64,000 nucleotides of DNA from Oceanospirillaceae bacterium (GCA_003523085.1 DPHD01000024.1:1-64000), one strand, 5' to 3'. Shown: positions 43,068 through 52,250, counted from the first letter of the stretch. The notes: a model not told the origin generated them from the letters alone. Numbers and translations are program-made.

Positions 43068-43722
43068 GGATTTCATCGTCCCTTTGTGTCAGGAAACGGT
43101 GGCCATTTTATTTGTCGATGAGTCGATTATATTGGTCGATAAACCCAGTGGATTGTTGTCCGTGCCGGGCAAACACCCCCTGAATAAAGATTGTTTAATT
43201 ACCCGTGTGCAGCAAAATTACCCAGACGCATTGATTGTGCATCGGCTAGATATGGATACTTCTGGGGTGATGGTGTTGGCCCGCGGTAAAGCCAGCTTGT
43301 CTCACCTCAGCCGCCAGTTTCAAGAGCGCCAAACCCAAAAACAGTATTTAGCTTGGGTCTATGGTTTGCTAGACAATGATGAAGGAGCGGTTGATTTGCC
43401 CCTATGCTGTGATTGGCCAAACCGCCCGAAACAAATGGTGGACCATGTACAAGGCAAGGCATCACTGACCTATTTTGAGGTGTTGGAACGTCGTGGTGAA
43501 AATTTACAAACAAAAGTCTTATTAAAACCAGTGACCGGACGTTCGCACCAACTTAGGGTACATATGGCAGCACTGGGCCATCCCATTAGTGGTTGTGGTT
43601 TTTATGCCCATGCAGCGGCTTTTGAACAAGCAGAAAGATTGCAATTACACGCCTGGAAGCTGGCCTTTAGTCACCCAGTGACGGGTGTGCCCGTGCAACA
43701 AACCGCTGCCGCCCCTTTTTGA
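43060..43722 (+). CDS. RluA-family pseudouridine synthase
   Basis: 220 residues. The catalytic segment HRLDMDTSGVMVLA (Asp near 65), VDKPSGLLSVPG and VTGRSHQLRVHMAALGHPI match RluA, which makes pseudouridine in 23S rRNA (746) and some tRNAs. RluA identity is likely from length and sequence but not certain. It ends the AEC operon and converges with the receiver gene. Confidence 0.88.
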   Translation: MGEDFIVPLCQETVAILFVDESIILVDKPSGLLSVPGKHPLNKDCLITRVQQNYPDALIVHRLDMDTSGVMVLARGKASLSHLSRQFQERQTQKQYLAWVYGLLDNDEGAVDLPLCCDWPNRPKQMVDHVQGKASLTYFEVLERRGENLQTKVLLKPVTGRSHQLRVHMAALGHPISGCGFYAHAAAFEQAERLQLHAWKLAFSHPVTGVPVQQTAAAPF

Positions 43723-43743
43723 GTTTATAGGCCTTGGAAGGGG

Positions 43744-44115
43744 TTACACGTAGGTATTGATGACACTCCACAATTCATCTTCTGAAAATGGTTTGTGTAC
43801 GTAATCGGTAATGCCAGCCTCTTTCCAGTGTGCTAGCTCGGTGATAGGGTCGCGCGCGGTGGCGGCAATAATCGGCACCTCGGCGCTGTCATTGATGTTT
43901 AATGCACGAATGGCCCGTGTTGCCGCTAGGCCATCTAGGTTAGGCATCATGAGGTCCATAATGATAATGTCGTACGCCTTGTTTTTAACACTATCTACCG
44001 CTTCCAAACCGTCTGCTGCAAGATCAATATGGACTTCACCAAAAGTAAGAAATTCATAGATAATCTCGCGATTAACTAAGTCATCTTCTACGACAAGCAT
44101 ATTGATATTGGGCAT
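43744..44115 (-). CDS. Stand-alone response-regulator receiver protein
   Basis: 123 residues, receiver domain only: acidic pocket VVEDD near 10-12, phosphoacceptor Asp54 (IIIMDLMMP), AATARD, and Lys in VHKPFSEDEL. No output domain. No sensor kinase is adjacent. It probably acts by protein contact, like CheY, or as a phosphorelay link. Confidence 0.9.
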   Translation of the reverse strand: MPNINMLVVEDDLVNREIIYEFLTFGEVHIDLAADGLEAVDSVKNKAYDIIIMDLMMPNLDGLAATRAIRALNINDSAEVPIIAATARDPITELAHWKEAGITDYVHKPFSEDELWSVINTYV

Positions 44116-44196
44116 AGGACTACTCGGTATGTGATTATTAACGGCCGAATTGTACCCTGAATCGGCCGCTTTGAAAAACTCTAGTGTAGTTTGAGA

Positions 44197-45192
44197 CTAG
44201 TGACTCGCTAGCTTCAAGACACTTTGCCAGACATCGGCATCCAGATCTACGGCCTCGGGCAGCACCTTTTGTGACCCAGGAAGGCGTGCGCCCGGTTGGC
44301 TAGTCACAGCTTCTGAAATGGCAGTCAGCTTGTCCCAGAACAGATCGCCCGATACATTGGTAGGGTCAATGATGATGTAACATTGACCCAAGTCGTGGGG
44401 CTGCCCTTCGGTGGCTTTGAGTGGCTCTAGCTGGGTGCTGGTGCTGCCGCCAGTAAATGCAGCGGCAAGAATTTCTGCCATTAACCCAAAACCGTAGCCT
44501 TTATAGCCGCCAGAAGAAACCAAAGAGCCGCCTTTTAATACGGCGTTGGGGTCTTGTGTGGCTTGGCCTTCGCTGTCGACACCCCAGCCTAAGGGGATTT
44601 GCTCACCGGCGGTGGCGGCCATGTTGATTTTGCCAATCGCAATGGCGCTGGTGGATTGGTCAAACTGCATGGCTAGGCCGCCTTTGCCGTCGGGCACAGA
44701 CATGGCAATAGGATTAGTGCCTAATACCGCTTTGGTACCACCTGGAGGCGAAACGCAGGCCTTGGCGTTGGTCATGCCAATGGCAATAAAACCAGCACGG
44801 GCGATTTGCTCAGTGAAGTAACCCATTGAGGTACAGGTGTGTGAATGGCAAATGGCTAAGGTGGCAACGCCATTGGTTTTTGCTGCGGCAAGGGCCGTAT
44901 CAAGACCGCGAGCAAAGGCAGCTTGGGCAAAACCAAGCTTGGCATCTACCATTACGCTGGCGGGTTTGGGTTGGCTTACCTGCGGTTCAACATTGCCTTC
45001 TACCCGGCCTACACGCAGTTGATTGCAATAGCTGTCGAGATAGAATAAACCACAAATACGATTACCATGGGCTTCTGCTACACGAACAGCGTGAGCCACT
45101 GAATCGGCAATCCAAGGCGCTGCACCATGGGCGACGAGGGCTTGGGACGTGGTGGATTGTATGGTGTCTAGATCGACGCTGATAGTGGCCAT
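44197..45192 (-). CDS. Ldh2/malate dehydrogenase family NAD(P)H oxidoreductase
   Basis: 331 residues. The family marks are GFAQAAFARGLDTALAAAK, CHSHTCTSMGYFTEQIARAGFIAIGMTNAKACVSPPGG, LGTNPIAMSVP, and GYKGYGFGLMAEILAAAFTGG. Members include delta1-piperideine-2-carboxylate reductase (DpkA), ureidoglycolate and malate/lactate dehydrogenases; DpkA is a reasonable guess, not established here. Single-gene unit. Confidence 0.85.
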   Translation of the reverse strand: MATISVDLDTIQSTTSQALVAHGAAPWIADSVAHAVRVAEAHGNRICGLFYLDSYCNQLRVGRVEGNVEPQVSQPKPASVMVDAKLGFAQAAFARGLDTALAAAKTNGVATLAICHSHTCTSMGYFTEQIARAGFIAIGMTNAKACVSPPGGTKAVLGTNPIAMSVPDGKGGLAMQFDQSTSAIAIGKINMAATAGEQIPLGWGVDSEGQATQDPNAVLKGGSLVSSGGYKGYGFGLMAEILAAAFTGGSTSTQLEPLKATEGQPHDLGQCYIIIDPTNVSGDLFWDKLTAISEAVTSQPGARLPGSQKVLPEAVDLDADVWQSVLKLASH

Positions 45193-45295
45193 GACGGTCT
45201 CATTTATAATAATAATTTAGCTGCTGATTTTATGTTGCTTTGCCTGCCAGGGTAAAGTAAAACTGTGGCTTAATATACGATTATTGGGCCAGTTG

Positions 45296-45820
45296 ATGGA
45301 TCAGTCTATTCCAGTGTCGCAGCTACTACTGCGTCCATTTACCCAGGCAGATGCGCAGGTGGTGCAAACCTTGGCAAGTGATGCAAGGGTGGCGCAGATG
45401 GCGGGCAACCTGCCTTACCCCTACCCCGAAGACGGTGCGAAATCCTGGATTGCCACCCATGCCCAGCAGCACCGTGCGGGCACTGCCATCATTCGTGCTA
45501 TGGTGAGGCGCTCGGATGGTCAATGTGTGGGTGCCATTAGCTTGGATCAAATCCCTCGCGGGCTCAATGCCCAAGGTAATTTAGGTTATTGGGTGGGTGT
45601 GCCCTATTGGAATAACGGCTACTGCGCTGAAGCAGGTAAGCTGATGTTACAATTGGCTCGCAATGAGTTCCATATGCAGGCCGTAGTGGCGGCCCATCGT
45701 ATTGATAACCCGGCATCAGGCAGGGTGCTGGAAAAATTAGGCTTTGAAGAATTGGAACCCCAGCGCATGACCAACTTATCTGGCGAGTTTCTGTTTCGCT
45801 GTTATCAAAAGTGGTTATAG
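45296..45820 (+). CDS. GNAT acetyltransferase, RimJ/RimL-like
   Basis: 174 residues from ATG 45296 (a TTG lies 12 bases upstream). LLLRPFTQADAQVVQTLASD at the start, LGYWVGVPYWNNGYCAEAGKLML at the acetyl-CoA loop, and DNPASGRVLEKLGFEE near the end place it in the RimJ/RimL group. Target unknown. It converges with the helicase gene across a shared terminator. Confidence 0.87.
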   Translation: MDQSIPVSQLLLRPFTQADAQVVQTLASDARVAQMAGNLPYPYPEDGAKSWIATHAQQHRAGTAIIRAMVRRSDGQCVGAISLDQIPRGLNAQGNLGYWVGVPYWNNGYCAEAGKLMLQLARNEFHMQAVVAAHRIDNPASGRVLEKLGFEELEPQRMTNLSGEFLFRCYQKWL

Positions 45821-45837
45821 GGTTTTATGACAGGCAA

Positions 45838-45868
45838 TAAAAAGGGCGCCCTATAGGCACCCCTTTGT
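45838..45868. terminator. Bidirectional terminator between the GNAT and deaD genes
   Basis: AAAGGGCGCC (45841-45850) pairs with GGCACCCCTTT (45856-45866) with one bulge around a CTATA loop. A-rich flank on one side and TTTGTTAAAA on the other make it usable from both convergent genes. Confidence 0.75.
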
Positions 45869-45886
45869 TAAAAATCACCGGTAATA

Positions 45887-47659
45887 CTAACGGCGGCGAC
45901 CACCGTCGTTACGGCTGTCTCTGCGGTTATTTGGGCGATCGCCACCACGGTTAGGTGGGCCTTTGCGCTTAGGTCGTGGTGACTTAGCACCAGGCACGAA
46001 GTCATCGGCAGCGCCTTGTGACTGAATGTTCAGTGGCTGATTGCGTACGCGTACTTTCTTAAGTAGTTGCAACATTTCAGCTGGCATGCCGGCAGGAAGG
46101 TCTACGGTAGAGTGGTCGTCGAGCAAGTTAATACGGCCAATGTAAGCACTGCTTAGGTCGGCTTCGTTAGCAATGGCGCCAACAATGTCGCCTGGCTTAA
46201 CTTGGTGGTCATGGCCCACTTCAATACGGAAGCGTTCCATGGCGATAGATTCGCCAGAGAAGGTTTCTTCCTTGCGCTCACGGCGTGGACGGCGTTCTTC
46301 ATCACCAAAACCAGGTGTGGCATCGCGTGAATCACGACGTTCAGGCTTGCGTGGCTCTTCCATCACTAACGGGCGGTCTTGTTGGGCCATAAAGGCCAAG
46401 GCTGCTGCCACTTGCTCTGGGGCGATTTCACGTTCCTTCACAAAGGCTTCAATTAGGTCGCTGTAGATGCTTAGGTCAGACTGTTCAAGGGCTTTGTCGA
46501 TGCTGGCTTTAAACTGGTCGATACGACGGGTTTGTACTTGCTCACGGCTTGGTAATTCCATTGGGGTAATGGTCTGACGCGTAGCTTTTTCGATAGAGCG
46601 CAGCATGTTGCGCTCACGTGGTGCGACAAACAAAATGGCGCTACCGGTACGGCCGGCACGACCAGTACGGCCAATACGGTGAACGTAGGCTTCTGTGTCG
46701 TAGGGAATGTCGTAGTTAATGACGTGGCTTACACGAGCAACGTCAATACCACGAGCAGCTACGTCTGTAGCCACAACGATATCGATTTTGCTTTTCTTTA
46801 AATGCTCAATGGTGCGCTCACGCAACTGCTGAGACATATCGCCGTTGATGGCGGAGGCGCGATGACCGCGTGCTTCTAGCTTTTCAGCCAGTTCAACGGT
46901 TAAGGTTTTGGTGCGTACAAAGACGATAACACCATCAAAATCTTCGGCTTCTAAGATGCGCGTCATGGCGTCTAGCTTATTGGTGCCAACGGCTTTCCAG
47001 TAACGCTGGGTAACGCTGCTTACGGTCGCAGTTTTGGCTTCAATCTTAATTTCTTCTGGGTTGTTAAGGTAAGTGTTTGCAACCTTACGAATAACAGCTG
47101 GCATGGTGGCCGAGAAAAGTGCGACTTGGCGTTCTGCTGGAGTGTGGTCCAAAATCCAAGTGACGTCGTCGATAAAGCCCATGCGTAGCATTTCGTCGGC
47201 TTCGTCTAAAACAACAGTCTTTAGCTTATCTAGCTTTAAAGTGCCGCGACGCAGGTGATCCATGACTCGGCCTGGAGTACCAACAACTACGTGTACGCCA
47301 CGTTGTAGCTGACGCAATTGACCGCTCATGCTGCTGCCGCCGTAGATAGGTAATACGTGGAAACCACGCATGTCGCTAGCGTAGTTTTGGAAGGCTTCGG
47401 CAACCTGAATGGCAAGCTCACGAGTTGGAGCCAGTACCAGTACCTGTGGGGCTTCTACTTTTAAGTCGATGTTGGATAGGGCGGGTAGAGCAAAAGCAGC
47501 GGTTTTACCTGTGCCTGTTTGCGCCGTACCTAAAATATCTCTGCCTTCCAAAAGGTGTGGAATAGCAGCGGCTTGAATGGGGGAAGGCTGTTCGTAGCCA
47601 ATGCGTGTGATGGCAGAAAGTACTGGTTTAGAAAGAGCCAGTTCTGTAAAAGTGGTCAT
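45887..47659 (-). CDS. deaD: DEAD-box RNA helicase, DeaD/CsdA type
   Basis: 590 residues. Helicase motifs: AQTGTGKTAAFALP, APTRELAIQ, TPGRVMD, VVLDEADEML, FSATMP, VATDVAARGIDV and YVHRIGRTGRAG. After the helicase core comes a DbpA-type RNA-binding domain (MERFRIEVGHDHQVKPGDIVGAIANEADLSSAYIGRI) and an Arg/Gly-rich basic tail. It remodels RNA in ribosome assembly and cold growth. It has a long upstream leader region. Confidence 0.94.
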   Translation of the reverse strand: MTTFTELALSKPVLSAITRIGYEQPSPIQAAAIPHLLEGRDILGTAQTGTGKTAAFALPALSNIDLKVEAPQVLVLAPTRELAIQVAEAFQNYASDMRGFHVLPIYGGSSMSGQLRQLQRGVHVVVGTPGRVMDHLRRGTLKLDKLKTVVLDEADEMLRMGFIDDVTWILDHTPAERQVALFSATMPAVIRKVANTYLNNPEEIKIEAKTATVSSVTQRYWKAVGTNKLDAMTRILEAEDFDGVIVFVRTKTLTVELAEKLEARGHRASAINGDMSQQLRERTIEHLKKSKIDIVVATDVAARGIDVARVSHVINYDIPYDTEAYVHRIGRTGRAGRTGSAILFVAPRERNMLRSIEKATRQTITPMELPSREQVQTRRIDQFKASIDKALEQSDLSIYSDLIEAFVKEREIAPEQVAAALAFMAQQDRPLVMEEPRKPERRDSRDATPGFGDEERRPRRERKEETFSGESIAMERFRIEVGHDHQVKPGDIVGAIANEADLSSAYIGRINLLDDHSTVDLPAGMPAEMLQLLKKVRVRNQPLNIQSQGAADDFVPGAKSPRPKRKGPPNRGGDRPNNRRDSRNDGGRRR

Positions 47660-47936
47660 CGTAGTATCCTAAAATAAAGAAATCTAAGGACTCAATGAAC
47701 ACAAATATCCACAAAGCCCGCGCGTAAACAAAGTCACTCCCTAAGCCGCACTGAATGGGGCAGAGATGGTATTGAAGTGATGTAACCCTCTGTTCGGTCT
47801 ACATTGGTTTTACTTAAATCAAAGTAAGATAACCAATGCCCGGCACCTGCTGGTGCCTTACCGTGCCACTTTATTTTGAAGTGTGGCTGAGATAACGCGG
47901 ATGCAAGTGATATTACGCGGCGGAGTATATGCTAAT
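47660..47936 (-). other. Long gene-free leader region of deaD
   Basis: About 277 bases without a credible gene. It holds a hairpin with a perfect 6-base stem (GGCACC-TGCT-GGTGCC, 47842-47857) and a ribosome site (AGGA) close to the deaD ATG. E. coli cold-shock helicase mRNA has a long 5' leader, so a similar leader is plausible here. No tRNA or known riboswitch is visible. Confidence 0.4.
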
Positions 47937-47971
47937 TGTATACAAAATGCTAGAGGGGCATTTTGTATACA
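47937..47971. repeat. Perfect 14-base inverted repeat
   Basis: TGTATACAAAATGC (47937-47950) and GCATTTTGTATACA (47958-47971) pair perfectly around TAGAGGG, just after the peroxiredoxin gene and upstream of deaD. No run of U follows, so it is not a simple terminator; it could be an operator, a 3'-end stem or a remnant of a mobile end. Confidence 0.6.
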
Positions 47972-47988
47972 TAGCTTGGCACCCTTGC

Positions 47989-48516
47989 TTAGGACTTAAT
48001 AGCAGCCAGTACAGACTCTGCAGAACTCACAGAGAAGGGGTCGGCACCATGGTTGTCTTCACGGCCGGGCTCTTCTAACCAATGCTCAACCACGCCATTA
48101 TCAACCACCATGGCATAGCGCCATGAGCGAGGGCCAAAGCCTATATTGTGCTTGTCTACCAGCATGCCCATTTGACGGGTGAATTCACCATTGCCATCGG
48201 GGATGAATTTAATGTTTTTAATGCCTTGGTCGAGCATCCATTTACGCATCACAAAGGTGTCGTTAACCGACAACACATAAACTTCGTCTACGCCTAGCTG
48301 CTTGAATTCTTCGTAGGCAGCTTCAAAACCGGGTACTTGCATGGTGCTGCAAGTGGGCGTAAAAGCGCCAGGTAGGGAAAATACGACTACTTTTTTATCT
48401 TTAAAAATGTCATCGGTGGTGAGGTCTTGCCAGCGAAACGGATTATCGCCGCCGATACTGGCGTCGCGCACGCGGGTTTTAAAGGTGATTTGGGGTACTG
48501 AATTTCCTGTATGCAT
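47989..48516 (-). CDS. Peroxiredoxin, Prx5-like
   Basis: 175 residues. The peroxidatic Cys lies in PGAFTPTCS (near 56), with FKDKKVVVFSLPGAFTPTCSTMQVPGFE as in the Prx5/thiol-peroxidase-like group, and the Arg of the active site in GPRSWRYAMVV. It reduces peroxides with thiol reductants. AGGAG precedes the ATG. Glutaredoxin is not fused. Confidence 0.9.
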   Translation of the reverse strand: MHTGNSVPQITFKTRVRDASIGGDNPFRWQDLTTDDIFKDKKVVVFSLPGAFTPTCSTMQVPGFEAAYEEFKQLGVDEVYVLSVNDTFVMRKWMLDQGIKNIKFIPDGNGEFTRQMGMLVDKHNIGFGPRSWRYAMVVDNGVVEHWLEEPGREDNHGADPFSVSSAESVLAAIKS

Positions 48517-48553
48517 TTTATGCTCCTAGGCAGGTGGGTAAAGTGTAGGTGAG

Positions 48554-49762
48554 TTAGTGATTAATGAGGGCTAGTCGGCGCATAAACAATGCGGATGCCA
48601 TTAATAATAGTGCAGAACACAATAAACACCAGATAAACCCAAAATGTATAAACACCCAGCCGGACAACACGGTGCCTAGCAGGCGGCCGGCAGCATTGGC
48701 CATATAATAATAACCAAGGTCCATGGACACCCGATCTATATTGGCTAAGTTAACAATTAAATAGCTGTGGATGGCCGAATTAACGGCGAATACCAGGCCG
48801 AAACAAGCTAAACCAATCATCAATACCCAGGCCTTGTTGAGATCGAGGGCAAGGCCGATGGCAATCAGCACGGTGGTTGTGGTCAGCAACAGGATCCACG
48901 ATAAACTATGGCGTGCTGTGACGTGGGTGGCGTATAAGCGGTGAGTTAATTTTGGTGTGAGTGCTTGAACTATGCCGTAGCCAATAATCCATAGTGCTAA
49001 ATAAGCCCCCACCTGCCAGTATTGCCACGCCAATTGCTGGGCCAAATACACCGGTAGAGCGACTACAAACCACACATCACGAGCAGAAAAAAGAAATAAG
49101 CGAGCCAAACTAAGGTTGTTGATGGCAGGGCTTTGGGACCAAAGATGAGCCACCTTGGGTTTGTTTGTGGCGCGCCCTAAGTCGGTTTTAAGCAGTACCA
49201 GACTCAGTATCCAAACCCCTGCCAGCCCTAGTAGCATGATGAGCACACTGCTAGCAAAACCAAAACCATTTAATAGTGCGCCGCCGAGAAAGAATCCAAC
49301 GCCTTTTAAGGCATTTTTGGAGCCGGTAAGTAAGGCCACCCAGCGATATAAACGAGCGTCTTTGCCTGCGGGCGCGAGTATTTTTACAGCGCTTTTTGCA
49401 CTCATTTTATTCAGATCTTTGGCAATGCCAGAAATCGCTTGCGCCGCCATGACCCAAGCCACTGTGAGTAAGTGAGGGCTCACAAGCAACATACTTAACG
49501 CAACTAACTGTAAGCCTAGGCCAATGTTCATGGTGCGATTAAGACCAATGCGCGCACCAAGGTAGCCCCCGAGCAAATTGGTGATGACCCCAAACAGCTC
49601 GTAAAACAAAAACATCAGGGCAATTTGTAAGGCGTCATAGCCTAAGCTGTGGAAATGCAATACCACCAACATGCGTAAGGCGCCGTCGGTGAGGGTAAAG
49701 GCCCAGTAGTTGCCGGTGATGAGGGCATATTGACGCAACTTAGCTGAGCTGGACTCAGTCAT
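48554..49762 (-). CDS. arsJ: ArsJ organoarsenical efflux transporter (MFS)
   Basis: 402 residues with about twelve helices. GNYWAFTLTDGALRMLVVLHFHSLGY, FELFGVITNLLGG-like FLFYELFGVITNLLGGYLGAR, and GIAKDLNKMSAKSAVKIL..LYRWVALLTGSKNALKGVGFFLGG are ArsJ hallmarks. It exports 1-arseno-3-phosphoglycerate, made by the GAPDH encoded by the upstream gene (TAATG overlap), so arsenate is removed as an unstable organoarsenical. No arsR is adjacent. Confidence 0.94.
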   Translation of the reverse strand: MTESSSAKLRQYALITGNYWAFTLTDGALRMLVVLHFHSLGYDALQIALMFLFYELFGVITNLLGGYLGARIGLNRTMNIGLGLQLVALSMLLVSPHLLTVAWVMAAQAISGIAKDLNKMSAKSAVKILAPAGKDARLYRWVALLTGSKNALKGVGFFLGGALLNGFGFASSVLIMLLGLAGVWILSLVLLKTDLGRATNKPKVAHLWSQSPAINNLSLARLFLFSARDVWFVVALPVYLAQQLAWQYWQVGAYLALWIIGYGIVQALTPKLTHRLYATHVTARHSLSWILLLTTTTVLIAIGLALDLNKAWVLMIGLACFGLVFAVNSAIHSYLIVNLANIDRVSMDLGYYYMANAAGRLLGTVLSGWVFIHFGFIWCLLCSALLLMASALFMRRLALINH

Positions 49763-50772
49763 TAATGATCTTTAGCGCACATATAGCGGGCTAATTCTGC
49801 AGCACGGTTAACATAACCCCATTCGTTGTCATACCAAAGGTAGAGTTTGACTTGGGTATCGTTGATGACCATAGTCGATAGGGCATCAACAATACAAGAG
49901 CGCGGATCGGTGCGGTAATCGATAGACACCAATGGGCGCGCTTCAAATCCAAGGATGCCTTTTAGGGGTTCAGACTCAGAAGCGGTTTGAAGCAGTTGAT
50001 TAATTTCTTCGACCGAGGTTTGGCGCTGCATTTCAAACACACAGTCGGTAAGTGATGCATTAGCTAGTGGCACACGCACGGCATGACCATTGAGCTTGCC
50101 CTTTAAGTCGGGAAAAATGTGAGTAATGGCCGTGGCAGAACCCGTGGTGGTAGGAATTAGGCTCATGCCACAGGCACGGGAGCGGCGTAAGTCGCAATGG
50201 TGGGCGTCTAATATGGTCTGAGTGTTGGTGATATCATGAATGGTGGTCATGCAGCCATGGCGAATACCTAAGGCCTCGTGCAAGACTTTAACCACGGGGG
50301 CTAAGCAGTTAGTGGTGCACGAAGCAGCCGTGACTAATTGATGTTGTTGCGGATCGTAGAGATGATGATTAACCCCCACCACAAGGTCCAATACACCGGC
50401 TTGTTTTACCGGTGCAGTGACCAATACCCGCTTAACCCCTTGGTCCAAATAACTTTGTAGTAAGGCTTTGGTTTTGATTTTACCACTGGCCTCGATCACC
50501 AGGTGGCAGTCACTCCAGTGGGTGGCTTGGGTGCTGGTGTTTTGGCTATAGGCGAGGGCCTTGCCGTTAATAGAAACGGTATCTGCGTGGCCTTCAATGT
50601 CAGCCGACCAAGTGCCATGGATAGAATCAAATTTGAGTAAATGAGCCGTGGTGGCCGCATCGCCTGCGGGATCATTAAGTCGAATAAACTCAAATTCCGG
50701 CCAATTCCACGCCGCACGCAAGATTAGACGCCCCATGCGGCCGCAGCCGTTAATACCTACTTTGATGGTCAT
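49762..50772 (-). CDS. gapdh: ArsJ-associated glyceraldehyde-3-phosphate dehydrogenase
   Basis: 336 residues from ATG 50772 ([15 protein letters not shown]). The NAD motif [11 protein letters not shown] and the active-site Cys in [12 protein letters not shown] (near 155) are intact. Instead of its common GINGFGRIGR, the GCGRMGR form and tight coupling to arsJ match the GAPDH that converts G3P with arsenate to 1-arseno-3-phosphoglycerate. It is probably not the main glycolytic GAPDH. Confidence 0.92.
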   Translation of the reverse strand: MTIKVGINGCGRMGRLILRAAWNWPEFEFIRLNDPAGDAATTAHLLKFDSIHGTWSADIEGHADTVSINGKALAYSQNTSTQATHWSDCHLVIEASGKIKTKALLQSYLDQGVKRVLVTAPVKQAGVLDLVVGVNHHLYDPQQHQLVTAASCTTNCLAPVVKVLHEALGIRHGCMTTIHDITNTQTILDAHHCDLRRSRACGMSLIPTTTGSATAITHIFPDLKGKLNGHAVRVPLANASLTDCVFEMQRQTSVEEINQLLQTASESEPLKGILGFEARPLVSIDYRTDPRSCIVDALSTMVINDTQVKLYLWYDNEWGYVNRAAELARYMCAKDH

Positions 50773-50847
50773 AATGAAGTATTGCAAAGAAACAAGATAA
50801 GGGTATTGTACCTATTTCTTCACCACTAGGGTCAAACCACGGTAAAT

Positions 50848-51072
50848 ATGATGATCAAAGCAGGCTTATACCGCCATTATAAAGGCGCACAATACCAAGT
50901 GATCGATACGGTACAGCATTCAGAAACCGAAGAAGTGCTGGTACTGTACCGTGCCTTATATGGTGAACAAGGCCTATGGGTGAGACCTTTAGCCATGTTC
51001 ACAGAAACGGTGATGGTGCAGGGTGAGTCACAAGCGCGTTTTGCTTACCAAGGAATCTCTGAACCGTCGTAG
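50848..51072 (+). CDS. DUF1653 protein
   Basis: 74 residues. GLYRHYKGAQYQVIDTVQHSETEEVLVLYRALYGEQGLWVRPLAMFTETV matches the DUF1653 family (LYRHYKG.. and VRPLAMF). These small proteins are common in proteobacteria and have no assigned function. Its last codons overlap the convergent SDR gene by 28 bases. Confidence 0.87.
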   Translation: MMIKAGLYRHYKGAQYQVIDTVQHSETEEVLVLYRALYGEQGLWVRPLAMFTETVMVQGESQARFAYQGISEPS

Positions 51073-51743
51073 TTAAAGAAATGCCCACTATCGCTAATTG
51101 ATAGAGCATCCAAAACCTGCCGCAAGCCAGTAACACTGGTGTGGGTGTCGATGAGGCCATTGGGGCCACCCATGTCGGTTCTAACCCAACCTGGGTGGAG
51201 CGCGACCACGGTGATGCCTTGTTCAACCAGATCGATAGATAAGCTTTTAACCACTTGGTTAACGGCCGTTTTGGATGAGCGATAGAGGTATAGCGAGCCA
51301 CCCTGGTTGTCTTCAATGCTGCCCACTTTTGAACTGACGATAGCAAAGGTGCCTTGGCTGGCCACTAAGTTGCCATGCAGCGCTTGGGCTAGCATGAGCG
51401 GGGCAATAGTATTGACGTTCAACACCTCAAGCCATTGCTCACGGGTGATGGTGCCCAGAGACTGATCCCGTGGGCCAAATACACCTGCGTTATTGATAAT
51501 TAGATCTAAATCAACACCAGTAAGGCGTTTTTGAAGCGCAGCGATGCTGTTGTCATCAGCCACGTCGAGGGGCAGCAAGGTGAGCTTGTCGCATTCTAGG
51601 GCCGCAAGCTCCGCACCCATGTGTTGACGATAGGTGGCATATACACGCCAGCCATGGTCTAAATATTGTTGTGTGAGTTGCAGGCCAATGCCGCGATTGG
51701 CGCCGGTGATTAATAACTTTTTAGTGTCTTCTGGTGTGGTCAC
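51045..51743 (-). CDS. Short-chain dehydrogenase/reductase
   Basis: 232 residues. The classical SDR set: TGANRGIGLQL (about 14-24), NNAG, IVSSKVGSI with the catalytic Ser, and YRSSKTAVNQ with Tyr/Lys. The short insertion and the HPGWVRTDMGG end resemble the C-signal/sniffer-like subgroup. Substrate unknown. Confidence 0.87.
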   Translation of the reverse strand: MTTPEDTKKLLITGANRGIGLQLTQQYLDHGWRVYATYRQHMGAELAALECDKLTLLPLDVADDNSIAALQKRLTGVDLDLIINNAGVFGPRDQSLGTITREQWLEVLNVNTIAPLMLAQALHGNLVASQGTFAIVSSKVGSIEDNQGGSLYLYRSSKTAVNQVVKSLSIDLVEQGITVVALHPGWVRTDMGGPNGLIDTHTSVTGLRQVLDALSISDSGHFFNYDGSEIPW

Positions 51744-51848
51744 AGTGGTGGCTCCTTTACTGTTAATTTACCAATCTAGATTAGTGGTGTGGCGCGTTAT
51801 TGATGTACTATCGAACCCACACTCGCTTGATTGTATCTTAAACCTTAT

Positions 51849-52181
51849 ATGGCTCGCATTTTTATCACATCATTGGCTCTATGTTTGCTGCTTTTGTCGG
51901 TGGGCAAAAGTTACGCGTCTGCCAATATGCCGGTACCACAGGACAGTCATGCCATGATGGACGTACAAACATGCCACATGCAAATGGCACAAGCCTGTGA
52001 TGGTATGGATGCGGGGGACGATTTTTTGAGCCATTTTCAATGCCACTTAAACATGATTTCCATGATCAGTGGCTATGCAGGCATTGGTCTTACTGACCTG
52101 CCGGCACCTTATTTTGATTATCGCTTTATAACTAAGGTCCATATTCAAGCCTTAACCACCAAGCCTCCTAAACAGGCCTAG
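51849..52181 (+). CDS. Small secreted Met/His/Cys-rich protein
   Basis: 110 residues from ATG 51849. A signal peptide (MARIFITSLALCLLLLSVGKSYA-SA) leads to a Met/His/Cys-rich stretch (HAMMDVQTCHMQMAQACDGM and FQCHLNMISM), suited to binding Cu(I). The C-terminus ends PPKQA. Similar small proteins are seen near copper genes of other gammaproteobacteria, in my recollection; no named family was recognised. It opens the cytochrome-copA region. Confidence 0.65.
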   Translation: MARIFITSLALCLLLLSVGKSYASANMPVPQDSHAMMDVQTCHMQMAQACDGMDAGDDFLSHFQCHLNMISMISGYAGIGLTDLPAPYFDYRFITKVHIQALTTKPPKQA

Positions 52182-52250
52182 TCTGCTGATATCCGGCCAT
52201 ACACGCCACAAAACCAAGCAAAAATACTAGACTACTATTTGGGCCCTTCA

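Noticed and set aside
51045..51072. Overlap of DUF1653 and SDR coding ends
   Set aside because: A 28-base convergent overlap is unremarkable and gives no sign of a broken gene.
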